From NCBI RefSeq assembly GCF_019048845.1, contig NZ_CP077426.1, positions 543,501 through 607,500 of the forward strand: DNA of 64,000 nucleotides, given 5' to 3'. The position numbers were made by a program, and so were the translations under genes. This DNA comes from Vibrio mimicus (GTDB lineage: Bacteria; Pseudomonadota; Gammaproteobacteria; Enterobacterales; Vibrionaceae). Positions within the stretch are counted from its first letter, which is position 1, and every line of letters begins with the position of its first letter. Under the pieces are notes generated by a model. It ran no database searches. It saw only the letters and a program-made list of their open reading frames with translations, and had not been told where the DNA came from. Positions 1 through 9,215 of this stretch are shown in pieces.

Positions 1-1
1 C

Positions 2-214
2 GTATTCCGCAATCAAGTTAGGGTGGGTAAGCCGCTTGAAGTGAGTGGGCTTACCGACTACGTAAAAGAGCCGTATCATTCTACGGCAGTGGGATTACTT
101 CATTACGCAAGAGATAGTCAAATCAGCGATGATACTGAATATCAAGAACCAAAACGTCCTTCAATGACGGGGTGGGTCGGCCGCTTGCGCAACTGGATAC
201 AAAAAGAGTTTTAA
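2..214 (+). CDS. ftsA: Cell division protein FtsA, C-terminal end (partial)
   Basis: The window opens inside this gene. The readable frame from base 2 gives about 70 residues that match the end of FtsA: the GLTDY stretch, the STAVGLLHYA segment of the actin-like fold, and the closing WIQKEF, which corresponds to the amphipathic membrane-targeting helix of the family. FtsA is the actin-like ATPase that tethers FtsZ filaments to the inner membrane and recruits later division proteins. The gene stops 30 bases before ftsZ, the usual ftsA-ftsZ pairing, so co-transcription is expected. The start lies outside the window. Confidence 0.95.
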   Translation, partial: VFRNQVRVGKPLEVSGLTDYVKEPYHSTAVGLLHYARDSQISDDTEYQEPKRPSMTGWVGRLRNWIQKEF

Positions 215-244
215 CCTGAGAGACAGGAAAAACGGAGATAACAC

Positions 245-1441
245 ATGTTTGAACCGATGATGGAAATGTCTGACGATGCGGTAATCAAAGTCGTTGGAGT
301 AGGTGGTGGCGGCGGTAACGCTGTTGAACACATGGTGCGTGAATCCATCGAAGGTGTGGAATTCATGAGTATCAATACTGATGCTCAGGCACTGCGCAAA
401 ACAAGCGTTGGTACTGTTATCCAAATTGGTGGCAATATCACCAAAGGTCTAGGCGCAGGTGCTAACCCACAAGTTGGCCGTGATGCAGCGCTAGAAGACA
501 AAGAACGCATTAAAGAATTCCTTACTGGTGCCGATATGGTGTTTATCGCAGCAGGTATGGGTGGCGGTACAGGAACCGGAGCTGCACCAGTGATTGCCGA
601 AGTGGCAAAAGAGTTGGGCATTCTAACGGTTGCTGTGGTAACTAAACCTTTTAGCTTTGAAGGCAAAAAGCGTTTGGCTTTTGCTGAGCAGGGGATTGAA
701 GAGCTATCTAAGCACGTTGATTCACTGATCACGATTCCAAACGAAAAGCTGCTCAAAGTGTTAGGTCGTGGTATCACGTTACTGGAAGCCTTTGCGAGCG
801 CGAACAACGTACTTAAAAATGCAGTGCAAGGCATCGCAGAGCTGATTACTCGCCCTGGCATGATTAACGTCGACTTTGCGGATGTACGCACCGTGATGTC
901 GGAAATGGGTCATGCCATGATGGGTAGCGGTGTTGCAAGAGGCGAGGACCGTGCGGAAGAGGCCGCTGAAATGGCGATTTCTAGCCCACTACTGGAAGAC
1001 ATTGATCTTGCTGGTGCTCGTGGTGTTCTAGTGAACATCACCGCTGGTATGGATATGCGACTGGATGAATTTGAAACTGTAGGCAATACTGTTAAAGCTT
1101 TCGCTTCTGACAATGCAACAGTAGTGATCGGTACTTCGTTAGATCCAGATATGGCTGATGAAATCCGTGTAACGGTTGTGGCAACAGGTATTGGTACCGA
1201 GAAAAAACCTGATATTACGCTAGTGGCAGGTGGTAAAGCTAAAGTTGCTGCTGTCTCAGCTCCTGCTGTGGCTCGTGTTGAAGAGAAATCGGCACAGCCT
1301 TTGCATGAAAGAGTTGAAGTCAAAACTCAACCAGCAGCAGCGCCTTCGCACTCTTCGGCAAGTCAGAGTGTCGCGCCAAAGCCAGAAAAAGAGAGCGGAT
1401 ATTTAGATATTCCAGCTTTCCTGAGACGTCAAGCTGACTAA
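245..1441 (+). CDS. ftsZ: Cell division GTPase FtsZ
   Basis: The 398-residue product is the tubulin-like GTPase that polymerises into the Z ring at mid-cell. The glycine-rich nucleotide loop GGGGGNAV is near residue 20, and the tubulin signature GGGTGTG is at residues 106-112. The NVDFADV loop, which supplies the acidic residues that activate GTP hydrolysis, follows around residue 207. A variable linker rich in Ala, Ser, Pro and Lys (about 320-380) leads to the conserved C-terminal peptide [11 protein letters not shown] that binds FtsA and ZipA. The length is normal. A GGAG element precedes the ATG at 245. It lies directly downstream of ftsA and upstream of lpxC, as in other gammaproteobacteria. 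Confidence 0.98.
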   Translation: MFEPMMEMSDDAVIKVVGVGGGGGNAVEHMVRESIEGVEFMSINTDAQALRKTSVGTVIQIGGNITKGLGAGANPQVGRDAALEDKERIKEFLTGADMVFIAAGMGGGTGTGAAPVIAEVAKELGILTVAVVTKPFSFEGKKRLAFAEQGIEELSKHVDSLITIPNEKLLKVLGRGITLLEAFASANNVLKNAVQGIAELITRPGMINVDFADVRTVMSEMGHAMMGSGVARGEDRAEEAAEMAISSPLLEDIDLAGARGVLVNITAGMDMRLDEFETVGNTVKAFASDNATVVIGTSLDPDMADEIRVTVVATGIGTEKKPDITLVAGGKAKVAAVSAPAVARVEEKSAQPLHERVEVKTQPAAAPSHSSASQSVAPKPEKESGYLDIPAFLRRQAD

Positions 1442-1537
1442 AATATCAGCACAATTTGACAGTGTTCAAAATTCTGGTAGGATGTCGGTCGGTGTTGTGC
1501 CGACCGTGCATTGTGGCTAAAAAATCGAGGCAACTAG

Positions 1538-2455
1538 ATGATCAGACAACGTACTCTTAAAGAAATAGTGAAAACAACTGGGGTGGGCTTACACTCTGGT
1601 CGTAAAGTTACGCTGACTCTTCGCCCGGCCGCAGCCAATACGGGGATCGTGTATCGCCGTACTGACGTCAACCCACCGGTTGATTTTCCTGCCGATCCGG
1701 CATCTGTGCGTGACACAATGCTTTGCACCGCTTTGGTGAATGATCAAGGCGTGCGCATTTCAACGGTTGAGCACCTGAATGCCGCTTTAGCTGGCATGGG
1801 TATCGATAACGCGATTATCGAAGTGGATGCACCTGAAATCCCGATCATGGATGGTAGTGCTAGTCCCTTTGTTTATCTGCTGCAACAAGCAGGTATTGAA
1901 ACGCTGAATGCACCAAAACGCTTCATCCGCATTAAGAAACCTGTACGTATTGAAGACGGTGATAAATGGGCTGAATTTGTGCCATTTAACGGCTTCCGTA
2001 TGGATTTCGAAATCGAATTTAATCACCCAGCAATTGAGGGTGATGATCAGCGCTTAGTGTTTGATTTCTCGTCACAAGGTTTTGTGAAAGAGATTTCTCG
2101 TGCGCGTACTTTCGGTTTCATGCGTGATATCGAATACTTGCAGTCACAAAACCTCTGTTTAGGTGGTAGTTTTGATTGCGCGATCGTTTTGGACGATTAC
2201 CGTATCCTCAATGAAGAAGGGCTGCGTTTCGACAATGAATTTGTGACTCACAAAGTGCTTGATGCTATTGGTGACCTGTACATGGCTGGCCATGCGATTG
2301 TCGGTGAATTTCGTGCCTACAAATCAGGCCACGGTTTGAATAACCAACTGCTGCGTGCAGTGTTGGCCGATCAAGAAGCATGGGAATGGGCAACCTTCGA
2401 AGAAGAAGTGGGTTCACCTGTTGCGTTTGCTGAGCCGAACATGGTACTTGCGTAA
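1538..2455 (+). CDS. lpxC: UDP-3-O-acyl-N-acetylglucosamine deacetylase LpxC
   Basis: This zinc amidase performs the committed deacetylation step of lipid A synthesis in the cytoplasm. The 305-residue length matches the family exactly. The catalytic residues fall at the classical numbers: Glu78 and His79 in the VEHL motif, His238 and Asp242 in [10 protein letters not shown], and His265 in KSGHG. The gene follows ftsZ by about 100 bases and ends at a strong hairpin. In enterobacteria LpxC abundance is set by FtsH proteolysis acting on a C-terminal tail. The tail here ends in FAEPNMVLA, similar in character to that degron, although its use in this organism is inferred. Confidence 0.98.
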   Translation: MIRQRTLKEIVKTTGVGLHSGRKVTLTLRPAAANTGIVYRRTDVNPPVDFPADPASVRDTMLCTALVNDQGVRISTVEHLNAALAGMGIDNAIIEVDAPEIPIMDGSASPFVYLLQQAGIETLNAPKRFIRIKKPVRIEDGDKWAEFVPFNGFRMDFEIEFNHPAIEGDDQRLVFDFSSQGFVKEISRARTFGFMRDIEYLQSQNLCLGGSFDCAIVLDDYRILNEEGLRFDNEFVTHKVLDAIGDLYMAGHAIVGEFRAYKSGHGLNNQLLRAVLADQEAWEWATFEEEVGSPVAFAEPNMVLA

Positions 2456-2484
2456 TAAGCTAGCCCATAAAGAACAATCATAAT

Positions 2485-2520
2485 AAAGCCAGACTTAAGT
2501 CTGGCTTTATTTTTTCTTTT
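2485..2520. terminator. Bidirectional intrinsic terminator between lpxC and dciA
   Basis: A perfect 24-base palindrome (2485-2508, AAAGCCAGAC arms around TTAA) is followed by a T-rich tract on the plus strand. It lies between the convergent ends of lpxC and dciA and could serve both. Confidence 0.9.
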
Positions 2521-2565
2521 AAATTCAATGGTATTTATCTGGTGTATTGAGTGAATCTGATTATC

Positions 2566-3039
2566 TCAATCGTTTTTTTGATTCGCTTTGGCTAAACGCG
2601 CTAAGCTCTCTAGACGTTTTTTGACTTTATCAGAAGCGTGATCGGCAATGGCTAGCAGTACATAAGCGGCATTTTCAGATAACGGGGGGCGAGGGTTTGC
2701 CTCTGCTGTATCTCCGATATGCGCTTTGCTTTGCCGGTATAACTCAGGATTGACTCGCACGTCGATACTGATCAAATGACCAAACCCGTTTTGCCTTAAC
2801 TGAGTGAGAATGTGTAAGCGTTCATAATCCACTTTCATCTTGAGTGCAGCACTTGCTGCTTCTAGAACCAAGTTCCCACCTCTTACGTTGGCGGCATGCA
2901 CTTGCGTTTTTAAGCCCTTCGGCAGAATATCCTGCAACTGGCGATTGATCTGCAAAATAGCTTTGGCATGTTCTTGGATTTGCTTGAGTTTGGATGCCTG
3001 AATCAACTCATCGGTAGCAGTAGGGCGATGATCACGCAT
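2566..3039 (-). CDS. dciA: DciA-family replicative helicase loader (DUF721)
   Basis: The 157-residue protein belongs to the DUF721/DciA family. DciA is the ancestral bacterial loader of the DnaB helicase, found in species such as Vibrio that lack phage-derived DnaC or DnaI. The N-terminal two thirds carry the KH-like domain signature, with the segment GNLVLEAASAALKMKVDYER and the following LRQNGF. The C-terminal third is charged and probably disordered, ending in a Lys/Ala-rich helix. It sits in reverse orientation between lpxC and secA, where enterobacteria carry secM. A purine-rich AGGAGAG element lies just before the start codon. The assignment rests on family features and on recall that the V. 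cholerae DciA has this length. Confidence 0.88.
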   Translation of the reverse strand: MRDHRPTATDELIQASKLKQIQEHAKAILQINRQLQDILPKGLKTQVHAANVRGGNLVLEAASAALKMKVDYERLHILTQLRQNGFGHLISIDVRVNPELYRQSKAHIGDTAEANPRPPLSENAAYVLLAIADHASDKVKKRLESLARLAKANQKND

Positions 3040-3393
3040 CGAACTCTCCTCTTAATGGTAGTGCCGCTATTTTAGCGCGCTTCTTGGCGCATCGAAACGT
3101 ACATCTTAGTTTGCTGAGATAAATTAAAAATGCGCGAGAAACCTTGTAAACATTGGGCTTAGTGCACAAAACCGTAAGCTCGTATTCAACAAATCATCGA
3201 GAACCTTGGTTGTTGAGGCAAAAATTCCTTAAACTAGGCAGCACTTAATTAACTGCGTGCCTTGAAAATAAACGCTGTCATCACAATATCTCACACAGAT
3301 GACTTATCTCAGTACCCTTAGTGGAAATAGGTAGAGACTAAAGACATTCCAAGGTCGATAGACAGCGATTTAGCACAGAGAGATTCACAACAA
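3040..3393. other. dciA-secA divergent intergenic region, no SecM gene seen
   Basis: This 354-base interval separates the divergent dciA and secA starts. I see no reading frame resembling SecM, the secretion monitor that enterobacteria encode here. The only short candidate is a ten-codon frame beginning at the ATG near 3131, without convincing support. A weak promoter-like pair (TTGGTT, then TAAACT 18 bases later, near 3206-3236) could drive secA. Confidence 0.5.
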
Positions 3394-6105
3394 ATGATAA
3401 CTAAGCTACTGACAAAGGTGATTGGCAGTCGCAATGACCGCACACTGCGCCGTTTACGCAAGATTGTAAAAGAGATTAATAACTACGAACCTGCCTTTGA
3501 TGCCCTCTCCGATGAAGAGCTAAAAGCCAAAACAGTAGAATTCCGTCAACGCATCGAGCAGGGAGAAAACCTTGACCAACTGTTGCCTGAAGCGTTTGCG
3601 ACAGTTCGTGAAGCTTCTAAGCGTGTGTTCGGTATGCGCCATTTTGACGTACAGCTGATTGGCGGTATGGTGCTGCATGGTGGTCAAATCGCTGAGATGC
3701 GTACCGGTGAAGGTAAAACCTTAACTGCAACGCTGGCGGCTTACCTGAATGCTCTACCTGGCAAAGGTGTACACATTGTTACGGTCAACGATTACTTGGC
3801 CAAACGTGATGCGGAAACCAATCGAGCTCTCTTCGAATTTCTAGGTATGACGGTGGGTGTCAACGTTCCAAACATGCCGCAACCTGCTAAAAAAGAAGCC
3901 TATCAAGCGGATATTTTGTACGGAACCAATAACGAATTTGGTTTTGACTACCTGCGCGATAACATGGCATTCCGTCCTGAAGATCGTGTGCAACGCGCCC
4001 GCTTCTTCGCAGTTGTCGATGAGGTGGACTCAATTTTAATTGATGAAGCTCGTACCCCGCTGATTATTTCAGGTCCTGCGGAAGACAGTTCTGATCTCTA
4101 CATTCGTATCAACAAACTGATCCCACAACTGCAAAAGCAAGACCAAGAAGACTCTGAAGAATACCGCGGTGATGGTCACTTCACGGTTGATGAAAAATCT
4201 AAACAAGTGCATTTGACCGAAACAGGTCAAGAGTTCGTAGAAGAACTGCTAGTGAAGAATGGCATGATGCAAGAGGGGGATACCCTTTACTCTCCAGCCA
4301 ATATCAGTTTGCTGCACCATGTTAATGCGGCGCTGCGTGCGCATGTTCTGTTTGAAAAGAACGTCGATTACATAGTGACACCGGATAATGAAGTGGTGAT
4401 CGTTGATGAACACACGGGTCGTACCATGCCGGGGCGCCGTTGGTCTGATGGTCTGCACCAAGCGGTAGAAGCGAAAGAAGGGGTGAAGATCCAGAACGAA
4501 AACCAAACACTGGCATCGATCACTTTCCAAAACTTCTTCCGTTTGTATGAAAAGTTATCCGGTATGACAGGTACAGCCGATACTGAAGCGTTCGAGTTCC
4601 AACAAATCTATGGTTTAGAAACGGTCGTTATCCCAACCAATAAACCTATGGTGCGTAATGATATGCCAGATGTGGTGTATCGTTCTGAAGCAGAAAAGTT
4701 TGCGGCCATCATTGAAGATATCAAACTTCGTGTTGAAAAAGGCCAACCGGTACTGGTCGGTACGGTTTCGATTGAAAAATCGGAATTACTGTCAAATGCA
4801 CTGAAAAAAGCGGGCATTAAACACAATGTTTTGAACGCTAAGTTCCACGAAAAAGAAGCGGAAATTGTTGCTGAAGCGGGTAAACCAGGTGCCGTAACCA
4901 TCGCAACCAACATGGCGGGTCGTGGTACAGATATCGTGCTGGGTGGTAGCTGGCAAGCGAAAGTGGAGAAGCTGGAAAACCCAACCCAAGATCAAATCAA
5001 TGAAATTAAAGCTGAATGGAAGCAAGTACACGATCAAGTGTTGCAAGCTGGCGGCCTACACATCATTGGTACTGAGCGTCACGAATCTCGCCGTATCGAT
5101 AACCAGTTACGTGGTCGTTCTGGTCGTCAAGGGGATGCAGGTTCTTCGCGTTTCTATCTCTCAATGGAAGATACCTTACTGCGTATTTTCACTTCCGACC
5201 GAATGGCGGCTTTGATCCAAAGTGGTATGGATGAAGGCGAAGCGATTGAATCAAAAATGCTCTCTCGCTCGATTGAAAAAGCACAACGTAAAGTAGAAGG
5301 TCGTAACTTCGATATCCGTAAACAGTTGCTAGAATACGATGACGTGGCGAACGATCAGCGTAAAGTGGTTTACGAATTGCGTGACGAGCTGATGAGCGCA
5401 GACGACATCAGCGACATGATCGCGCAAAACCGTGAAGATGTGCTGAATGCGGTGATGGATGAGTACATTCCGCCACAATCTATGGAAGATATGTGGGATA
5501 TCAAAGGGTTGGAAGATCGCCTAAAGAACGATTTCGATCTACCACTGCCGATCCAATCTTGGTTAGATGCTGACAACAAGCTGTATGAAGAAGCGCTACG
5601 TGAGCGCATCATCGAGCAAGCGGTTGAGGTTTATAAAGCCAAAGAGCAAGCGGTTAGCCCTGCGGTGATGCGTAACTTTGAAAAATCTGTGATGCTGCAA
5701 ACGTTAGATACACTGTGGAAAGAGCATCTGGCAGCGATGGATCACTTGCGTCAAGGTATTCATCTACGTGGTTACGCACAGAAAAACCCGAAACAAGAGT
5801 ACAAGCGCGAGTCGTTTGAACTGTTTGAAGATCTGCTTGAGTCACTCAAATCGGATGTGATCACTGTCTTGTCCAAAGTTCGTGTTCAGCAGCAAGAAGA
5901 AGTGGAGCGTATGGAAGCTCAACGCCGCGCGCAAGCCGAAGAAGCGGCGCGTCATGCACAAGCGCAACACGCGAGTGCTGATGATGCTGAGCAAGACGAG
6001 TCGAACCAGCCTATGGTGCGTGATGAACGCAAAGTAGGCCGTAACGAACCTTGTCCATGCGGTAGCGGTAAAAAATACAAACAGTGTCACGGGCAAATTA
6101 ACTAA
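3394..6105 (+). CDS. secA: Preprotein translocase ATPase SecA
   Basis: SecA is the motor ATPase that pushes unfolded preproteins through SecYEG at the inner membrane. The 903-residue product has the normal length. The Walker A motif GEGKT is at residues 105-109, and the [15 protein letters not shown] segment (around 209-223) is the Walker B region with the start of the preprotein-binding insertion. The second helicase domain carries [13 protein letters not shown] and GRSGRQGD. The extreme C-terminus is the zinc-binding SecB/phospholipid site, with Cys887, Cys889, Cys898 and His899. No secM lies upstream, so the translational feedback known in E. coli is probably absent or different. Confidence 0.98.
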   Translation: MITKLLTKVIGSRNDRTLRRLRKIVKEINNYEPAFDALSDEELKAKTVEFRQRIEQGENLDQLLPEAFATVREASKRVFGMRHFDVQLIGGMVLHGGQIAEMRTGEGKTLTATLAAYLNALPGKGVHIVTVNDYLAKRDAETNRALFEFLGMTVGVNVPNMPQPAKKEAYQADILYGTNNEFGFDYLRDNMAFRPEDRVQRARFFAVVDEVDSILIDEARTPLIISGPAEDSSDLYIRINKLIPQLQKQDQEDSEEYRGDGHFTVDEKSKQVHLTETGQEFVEELLVKNGMMQEGDTLYSPANISLLHHVNAALRAHVLFEKNVDYIVTPDNEVVIVDEHTGRTMPGRRWSDGLHQAVEAKEGVKIQNENQTLASITFQNFFRLYEKLSGMTGTADTEAFEFQQIYGLETVVIPTNKPMVRNDMPDVVYRSEAEKFAAIIEDIKLRVEKGQPVLVGTVSIEKSELLSNALKKAGIKHNVLNAKFHEKEAEIVAEAGKPGAVTIATNMAGRGTDIVLGGSWQAKVEKLENPTQDQINEIKAEWKQVHDQVLQAGGLHIIGTERHESRRIDNQLRGRSGRQGDAGSSRFYLSMEDTLLRIFTSDRMAALIQSGMDEGEAIESKMLSRSIEKAQRKVEGRNFDIRKQLLEYDDVANDQRKVVYELRDELMSADDISDMIAQNREDVLNAVMDEYIPPQSMEDMWDIKGLEDRLKNDFDLPLPIQSWLDADNKLYEEALRERIIEQAVEVYKAKEQAVSPAVMRNFEKSVMLQTLDTLWKEHLAAMDHLRQGIHLRGYAQKNPKQEYKRESFELFEDLLESLKSDVITVLSKVRVQQQEEVERMEAQRRAQAEEAARHAQAQHASADDAEQDESNQPMVRDERKVGRNEPCPCGSGKKYKQCHGQIN

Positions 6106-6127
6106 GCCGGTTTCACCTTATTAAATA

Positions 6128-6154
6128 AAAGAGTCGCTAAGGCGACTCTTTTTA
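6128..6154 (+). terminator. Intrinsic terminator after secA
   Basis: GAGTCGC and GCGACTC arms around a short loop, flanked by A-rich and T-rich runs, directly downstream of the secA stop. Confidence 0.85.
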
Positions 6155-6213
6155 TACCCAAACAACTTGAAGTTGCAGCCAACACCGCTGTGGCTTTGAG
6201 TAGGAAAGGTATA
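6153..6213 (+). repeat. Dispersed intergenic repeat, copy A (about 61 bp)
   Basis: The element begins TATACC and ends GGTATA, so it has short inverted ends. It contains a near-palindromic core (CAACTTGAAGTTG) and the segment ACACCGCTGTGGCTT. A clearly related copy lies inverted at 63830-63888, and a weaker partial one at 46018-46043. It sits between the secA terminator and mutT. Confidence 0.65.
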
Positions 6214-6254
6214 CAACTGAAATTCACGTCAGCCAGAAATACAGGAGTCGCCCC

Positions 6255-6653
6255 TTGAAACGCATCCATATTGTTGCAGGGATCATCTTCAACTCAGATC
6301 AGAGCGAAATTTTCATCACCAAACGTCCCGACCATCTGCATAAAGGCGGTTTTTGGGAGTTCCCCGGTGGTAAGGTGGAAGCGGGAGAAAGCCGAGAGCA
6401 AGCCATGGTTCGTGAGCTTGAAGAAGAGATCGGCATTACCGTGACGGAGCAACAAGCCTTCCAACATTTTGATTTCGACTATACGGACAAATCGCTGAGC
6501 TTCGATTTTATGCTCGTGACGGCTTTTGATGGTCAGCCTCATGGCCGTGAAGGCCAGCAAGGCGGTTGGGTGAAAATTGCCGATTTGGCCAATTACCGTT
6601 TCCCTGAAGCGAATGAACCTGTGCTCCAGCAAGTGATTGCTCAATTTGGTTAA
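6255..6653 (+). CDS. mutT: 8-oxo-dGTP diphosphatase MutT (Nudix)
   Basis: MutT hydrolyses 8-oxo-dGTP and related oxidised nucleotides, preventing A:T to C:G transversions. The 132-residue protein has a complete Nudix box at residues 39-61, with the pattern G-x5-E-x7-REL-EE-x-GI and the metal-binding glutamates in RELEEEIG. The start is a TTG at 6255, supported by a GGAG element seven bases upstream and by alignment with family N-termini (MKRIHIVAGII). The position next to secA is conserved with E. coli. The repeat element immediately upstream may separate it from the secA transcript. Confidence 0.93.
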   Translation: MKRIHIVAGIIFNSDQSEIFITKRPDHLHKGGFWEFPGGKVEAGESREQAMVRELEEEIGITVTEQQAFQHFDFDYTDKSLSFDFMLVTAFDGQPHGREGQQGGWVKIADLANYRFPEANEPVLQQVIAQFG

Positions 6654-6713
6654 GTGGTTTTTTCCTCGCTTGGCCAAGTTGTGAGGCTAGCCAGAGTGGA
6701 AGATAGTTGGTAG

Positions 6714-7577
<864 letters not shown>

Positions 7578-7589
7578 ATACATAATTAT

Positions 7590-7618
7590 GCGCCAGCCAA
7601 CTGCTGGCGTTTTTTTTA
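7590..7618 (+). terminator. Intrinsic terminator after dapB
   Basis: CGCCAGC / GCTGGCG arms with a five-base loop, followed by eight T residues. Confidence 0.93.
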
Positions 7619-7925
7619 TCCTTAAAACTTGATTAAAAATCTTCTCATCCATTTTCAGCGAAAGCTAAGCTTGTTTTGTTGTTATTTTGTCTTCTTGGTG
7701 TATGTTTTGTTGTTTTGTCTCTGTTTTTGGATAAAAACTTGGCTTGTTAACGATTGCTTTATGTATGGTTGTTTTTTTGCCACCTATTTCCATTTTTAAA
7801 ATGTTCTTTCTCACCGAGTGGGGGATGAATAGACAGGAATGACAGAGTAAAGATGTTTTTTTGGTGGTTTTGATGAATAAATTCATCAGACTCTCGTAAA
7901 GATAAATTAAATTTTTAGGCTTGTG

Positions 7926-7954
7926 TTGACAGCCTCCGATCACATCCCTAGAAT
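7926..7954 (+). promoter_or_regulatory. Sigma-70 promoter of carAB
   Basis: A perfect TTGACA (7926-7931), a 17-base spacer, and TAGAAT (7949-7954). Transcription would begin near 7961, leaving a leader of about 100 bases before carA. Confidence 0.8.
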
Positions 7955-8010
7955 ATCGCCAATTTGTCTATAGCATCCTAATGCATGAACTCGTGGCTAG
8001 TAGGAAGACG

Positions 8011-8050
8011 AATTTGCAAAATAATTTATTTTTGATGCATTTTTATTCTG
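8011..8050 (+). promoter_or_regulatory. Possible tandem ArgR boxes in the carAB leader
   Basis: Two A/T-rich stretches, one around TTGCAAAATAATTTAT and one around TGATGCATTTTTATTC, resemble tandem ARG boxes just before the carA start. ArgR control of carAB is established in E. coli. The match here is approximate. Confidence 0.35.
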
Positions 8051-8059
8051 GAGGTTGTC

Positions 8060-9199
8060 TTGAGTAAATCAGCACTGTTAGTCCTAGAAGATGGGACAGT
8101 GTTCCGCGGAGTGTCCATCGGGGCAGATGGTATTTCCGTCGGTGAAGTCGTTTTCAATACCTCGATGACGGGGTACCAAGAAATCCTCACTGATCCTTCT
8201 TATTCCCAGCAAATCGTTACTCTTACTTATCCTCACATTGGCAATACCGGAACCAATTCCGAAGACGAAGAATCCACTGCGATTCATGCTCAAGGCCTTG
8301 TGATTCGCGATCTCCCTCTTATCGCTTCTAACTTCCGCAGTGAACAATCCCTCTCTGATTATCTCAAGTCACAAAACATTGTCGGTATTGCTGACATTGA
8401 TACCCGTAAACTGACTCGTATCTTGCGTGAGAAAGGCGCACAGAACGGCTGCATCATGGCGGGCGATAATCTGGATGAAGCATTAGCACTGGCGAAAGCG
8501 AAAGAGTTTCCGGGCCTGAAAGGCATGGATCTCGCGAAAGTGGTTTCCACCAAAGAAGCGTATGCGTGGAAACAAGGCTCATGGACGCTAGAAGGCGGCC
8601 TACCTGAAGCGAAAGCGGACAGCGAACTGCCTTACCATGTTGTGGCTTACGATTTTGGTGCGAAGCGTAACATCCTACGTATGTTGGTGGATCGTGGCTG
8701 CCGCTTAACTGTGGTGCCAGCGCAGACCTCTGCAGAAGACGTGCTCGCCCTTAATCCAGACGGTGTGTTTCTATCCAATGGCCCAGGCGACCCAGAGCCA
8801 TGTACTTATGCGATTGAAGCCACACGCGTTTTCCTTGAGAAAAACATTCCTGTTTTTGGTATCTGTCTAGGTCACCAAATTCTGGCACTCGCCTCCGGCG
8901 CGAAAACAGTAAAAATGAAGTTCGGTCACCATGGTGCAAACCACCCAGTGAAGGATTTGGATCGCGGTGTGGTGATGATCACCTCACAAAACCACGGTTT
9001 TGCAGCCGATGAAGCGACTCTGCCTGACAACCTGCGTGCAACCCACAAATCGCTGTTTGATGGTTCACTGCAAGGGATTCATCGTACCGACAAGCCAGCG
9101 TTTAGCTTCCAAGGTCACCCAGAAGCAAGCCCAGGTCCACACGATGCAGCACCGCTGTTTGACCACTTTATTGAACTGATTAAACAATTCCGCGCTTAA
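8060..9199 (+). CDS. carA: Carbamoyl-phosphate synthase small subunit CarA
   Basis: CarA is the glutaminase subunit that delivers ammonia to CarB for carbamoyl phosphate, the precursor of arginine and pyrimidines. The 379-residue protein has an N-terminal CarA-specific domain (about 1-150) and a class I glutamine amidotransferase domain with SNGPGDP and the nucleophile in FGICLGHQ (near residue 270), plus the His-Glu pair in [11 protein letters not shown]. The start is a TTG at 8060 behind a strong GGAGG element five bases upstream. The leader, PurR-like site and possible ArgR boxes suggest dual arginine and pyrimidine/purine control, as known in enterobacteria. Confidence 0.97.
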   Translation: MSKSALLVLEDGTVFRGVSIGADGISVGEVVFNTSMTGYQEILTDPSYSQQIVTLTYPHIGNTGTNSEDEESTAIHAQGLVIRDLPLIASNFRSEQSLSDYLKSQNIVGIADIDTRKLTRILREKGAQNGCIMAGDNLDEALALAKAKEFPGLKGMDLAKVVSTKEAYAWKQGSWTLEGGLPEAKADSELPYHVVAYDFGAKRNILRMLVDRGCRLTVVPAQTSAEDVLALNPDGVFLSNGPGDPEPCTYAIEATRVFLEKNIPVFGICLGHQILALASGAKTVKMKFGHHGANHPVKDLDRGVVMITSQNHGFAADEATLPDNLRATHKSLFDGSLQGIHRTDKPAFSFQGHPEASPGPHDAAPLFDHFIELIKQFRA

Positions 9200-9215
9200 T
9201 TTGGAGTAGTAGATA

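Larger units (their letters stand above)
7619..8059. promoter_or_regulatory. carAB upstream regulatory region
   Basis: No gene is supported here; a 92-codon frame on the minus strand has no recognisable features. The plus strand is unusually G/T-rich from about 7671 to 7735 and holds an imperfect direct repeat of roughly 20 bases (7672-7692 and 7703-7720). A PurR-like 16-mer (TTGTTAACGATTGCTT, 7744-7759) fits the consensus at 9 of 11 fixed positions by eye. The promoter and possible ArgR boxes are listed separately. Confidence 0.5.

Noticed and set aside
910..1323. Long antisense frames inside ftsZ, secA, thrA and gltB
   Set aside because: Shadow frames produced by codon bias of the real genes; no independent start signals or families.
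3131..3163. Ten-codon frame before secA considered as a SecM-like arrest peptide
   Set aside because: It lacks the length, signal sequence and arrest motif of SecM, and ends more than 200 bases before secA.
7665..7943. 92-codon minus-strand frame upstream of carA
   Set aside because: Composition (Lys, Asn, Thr, Gln rich) simply reflects the G/T-rich tract on the other strand; no start context or family.
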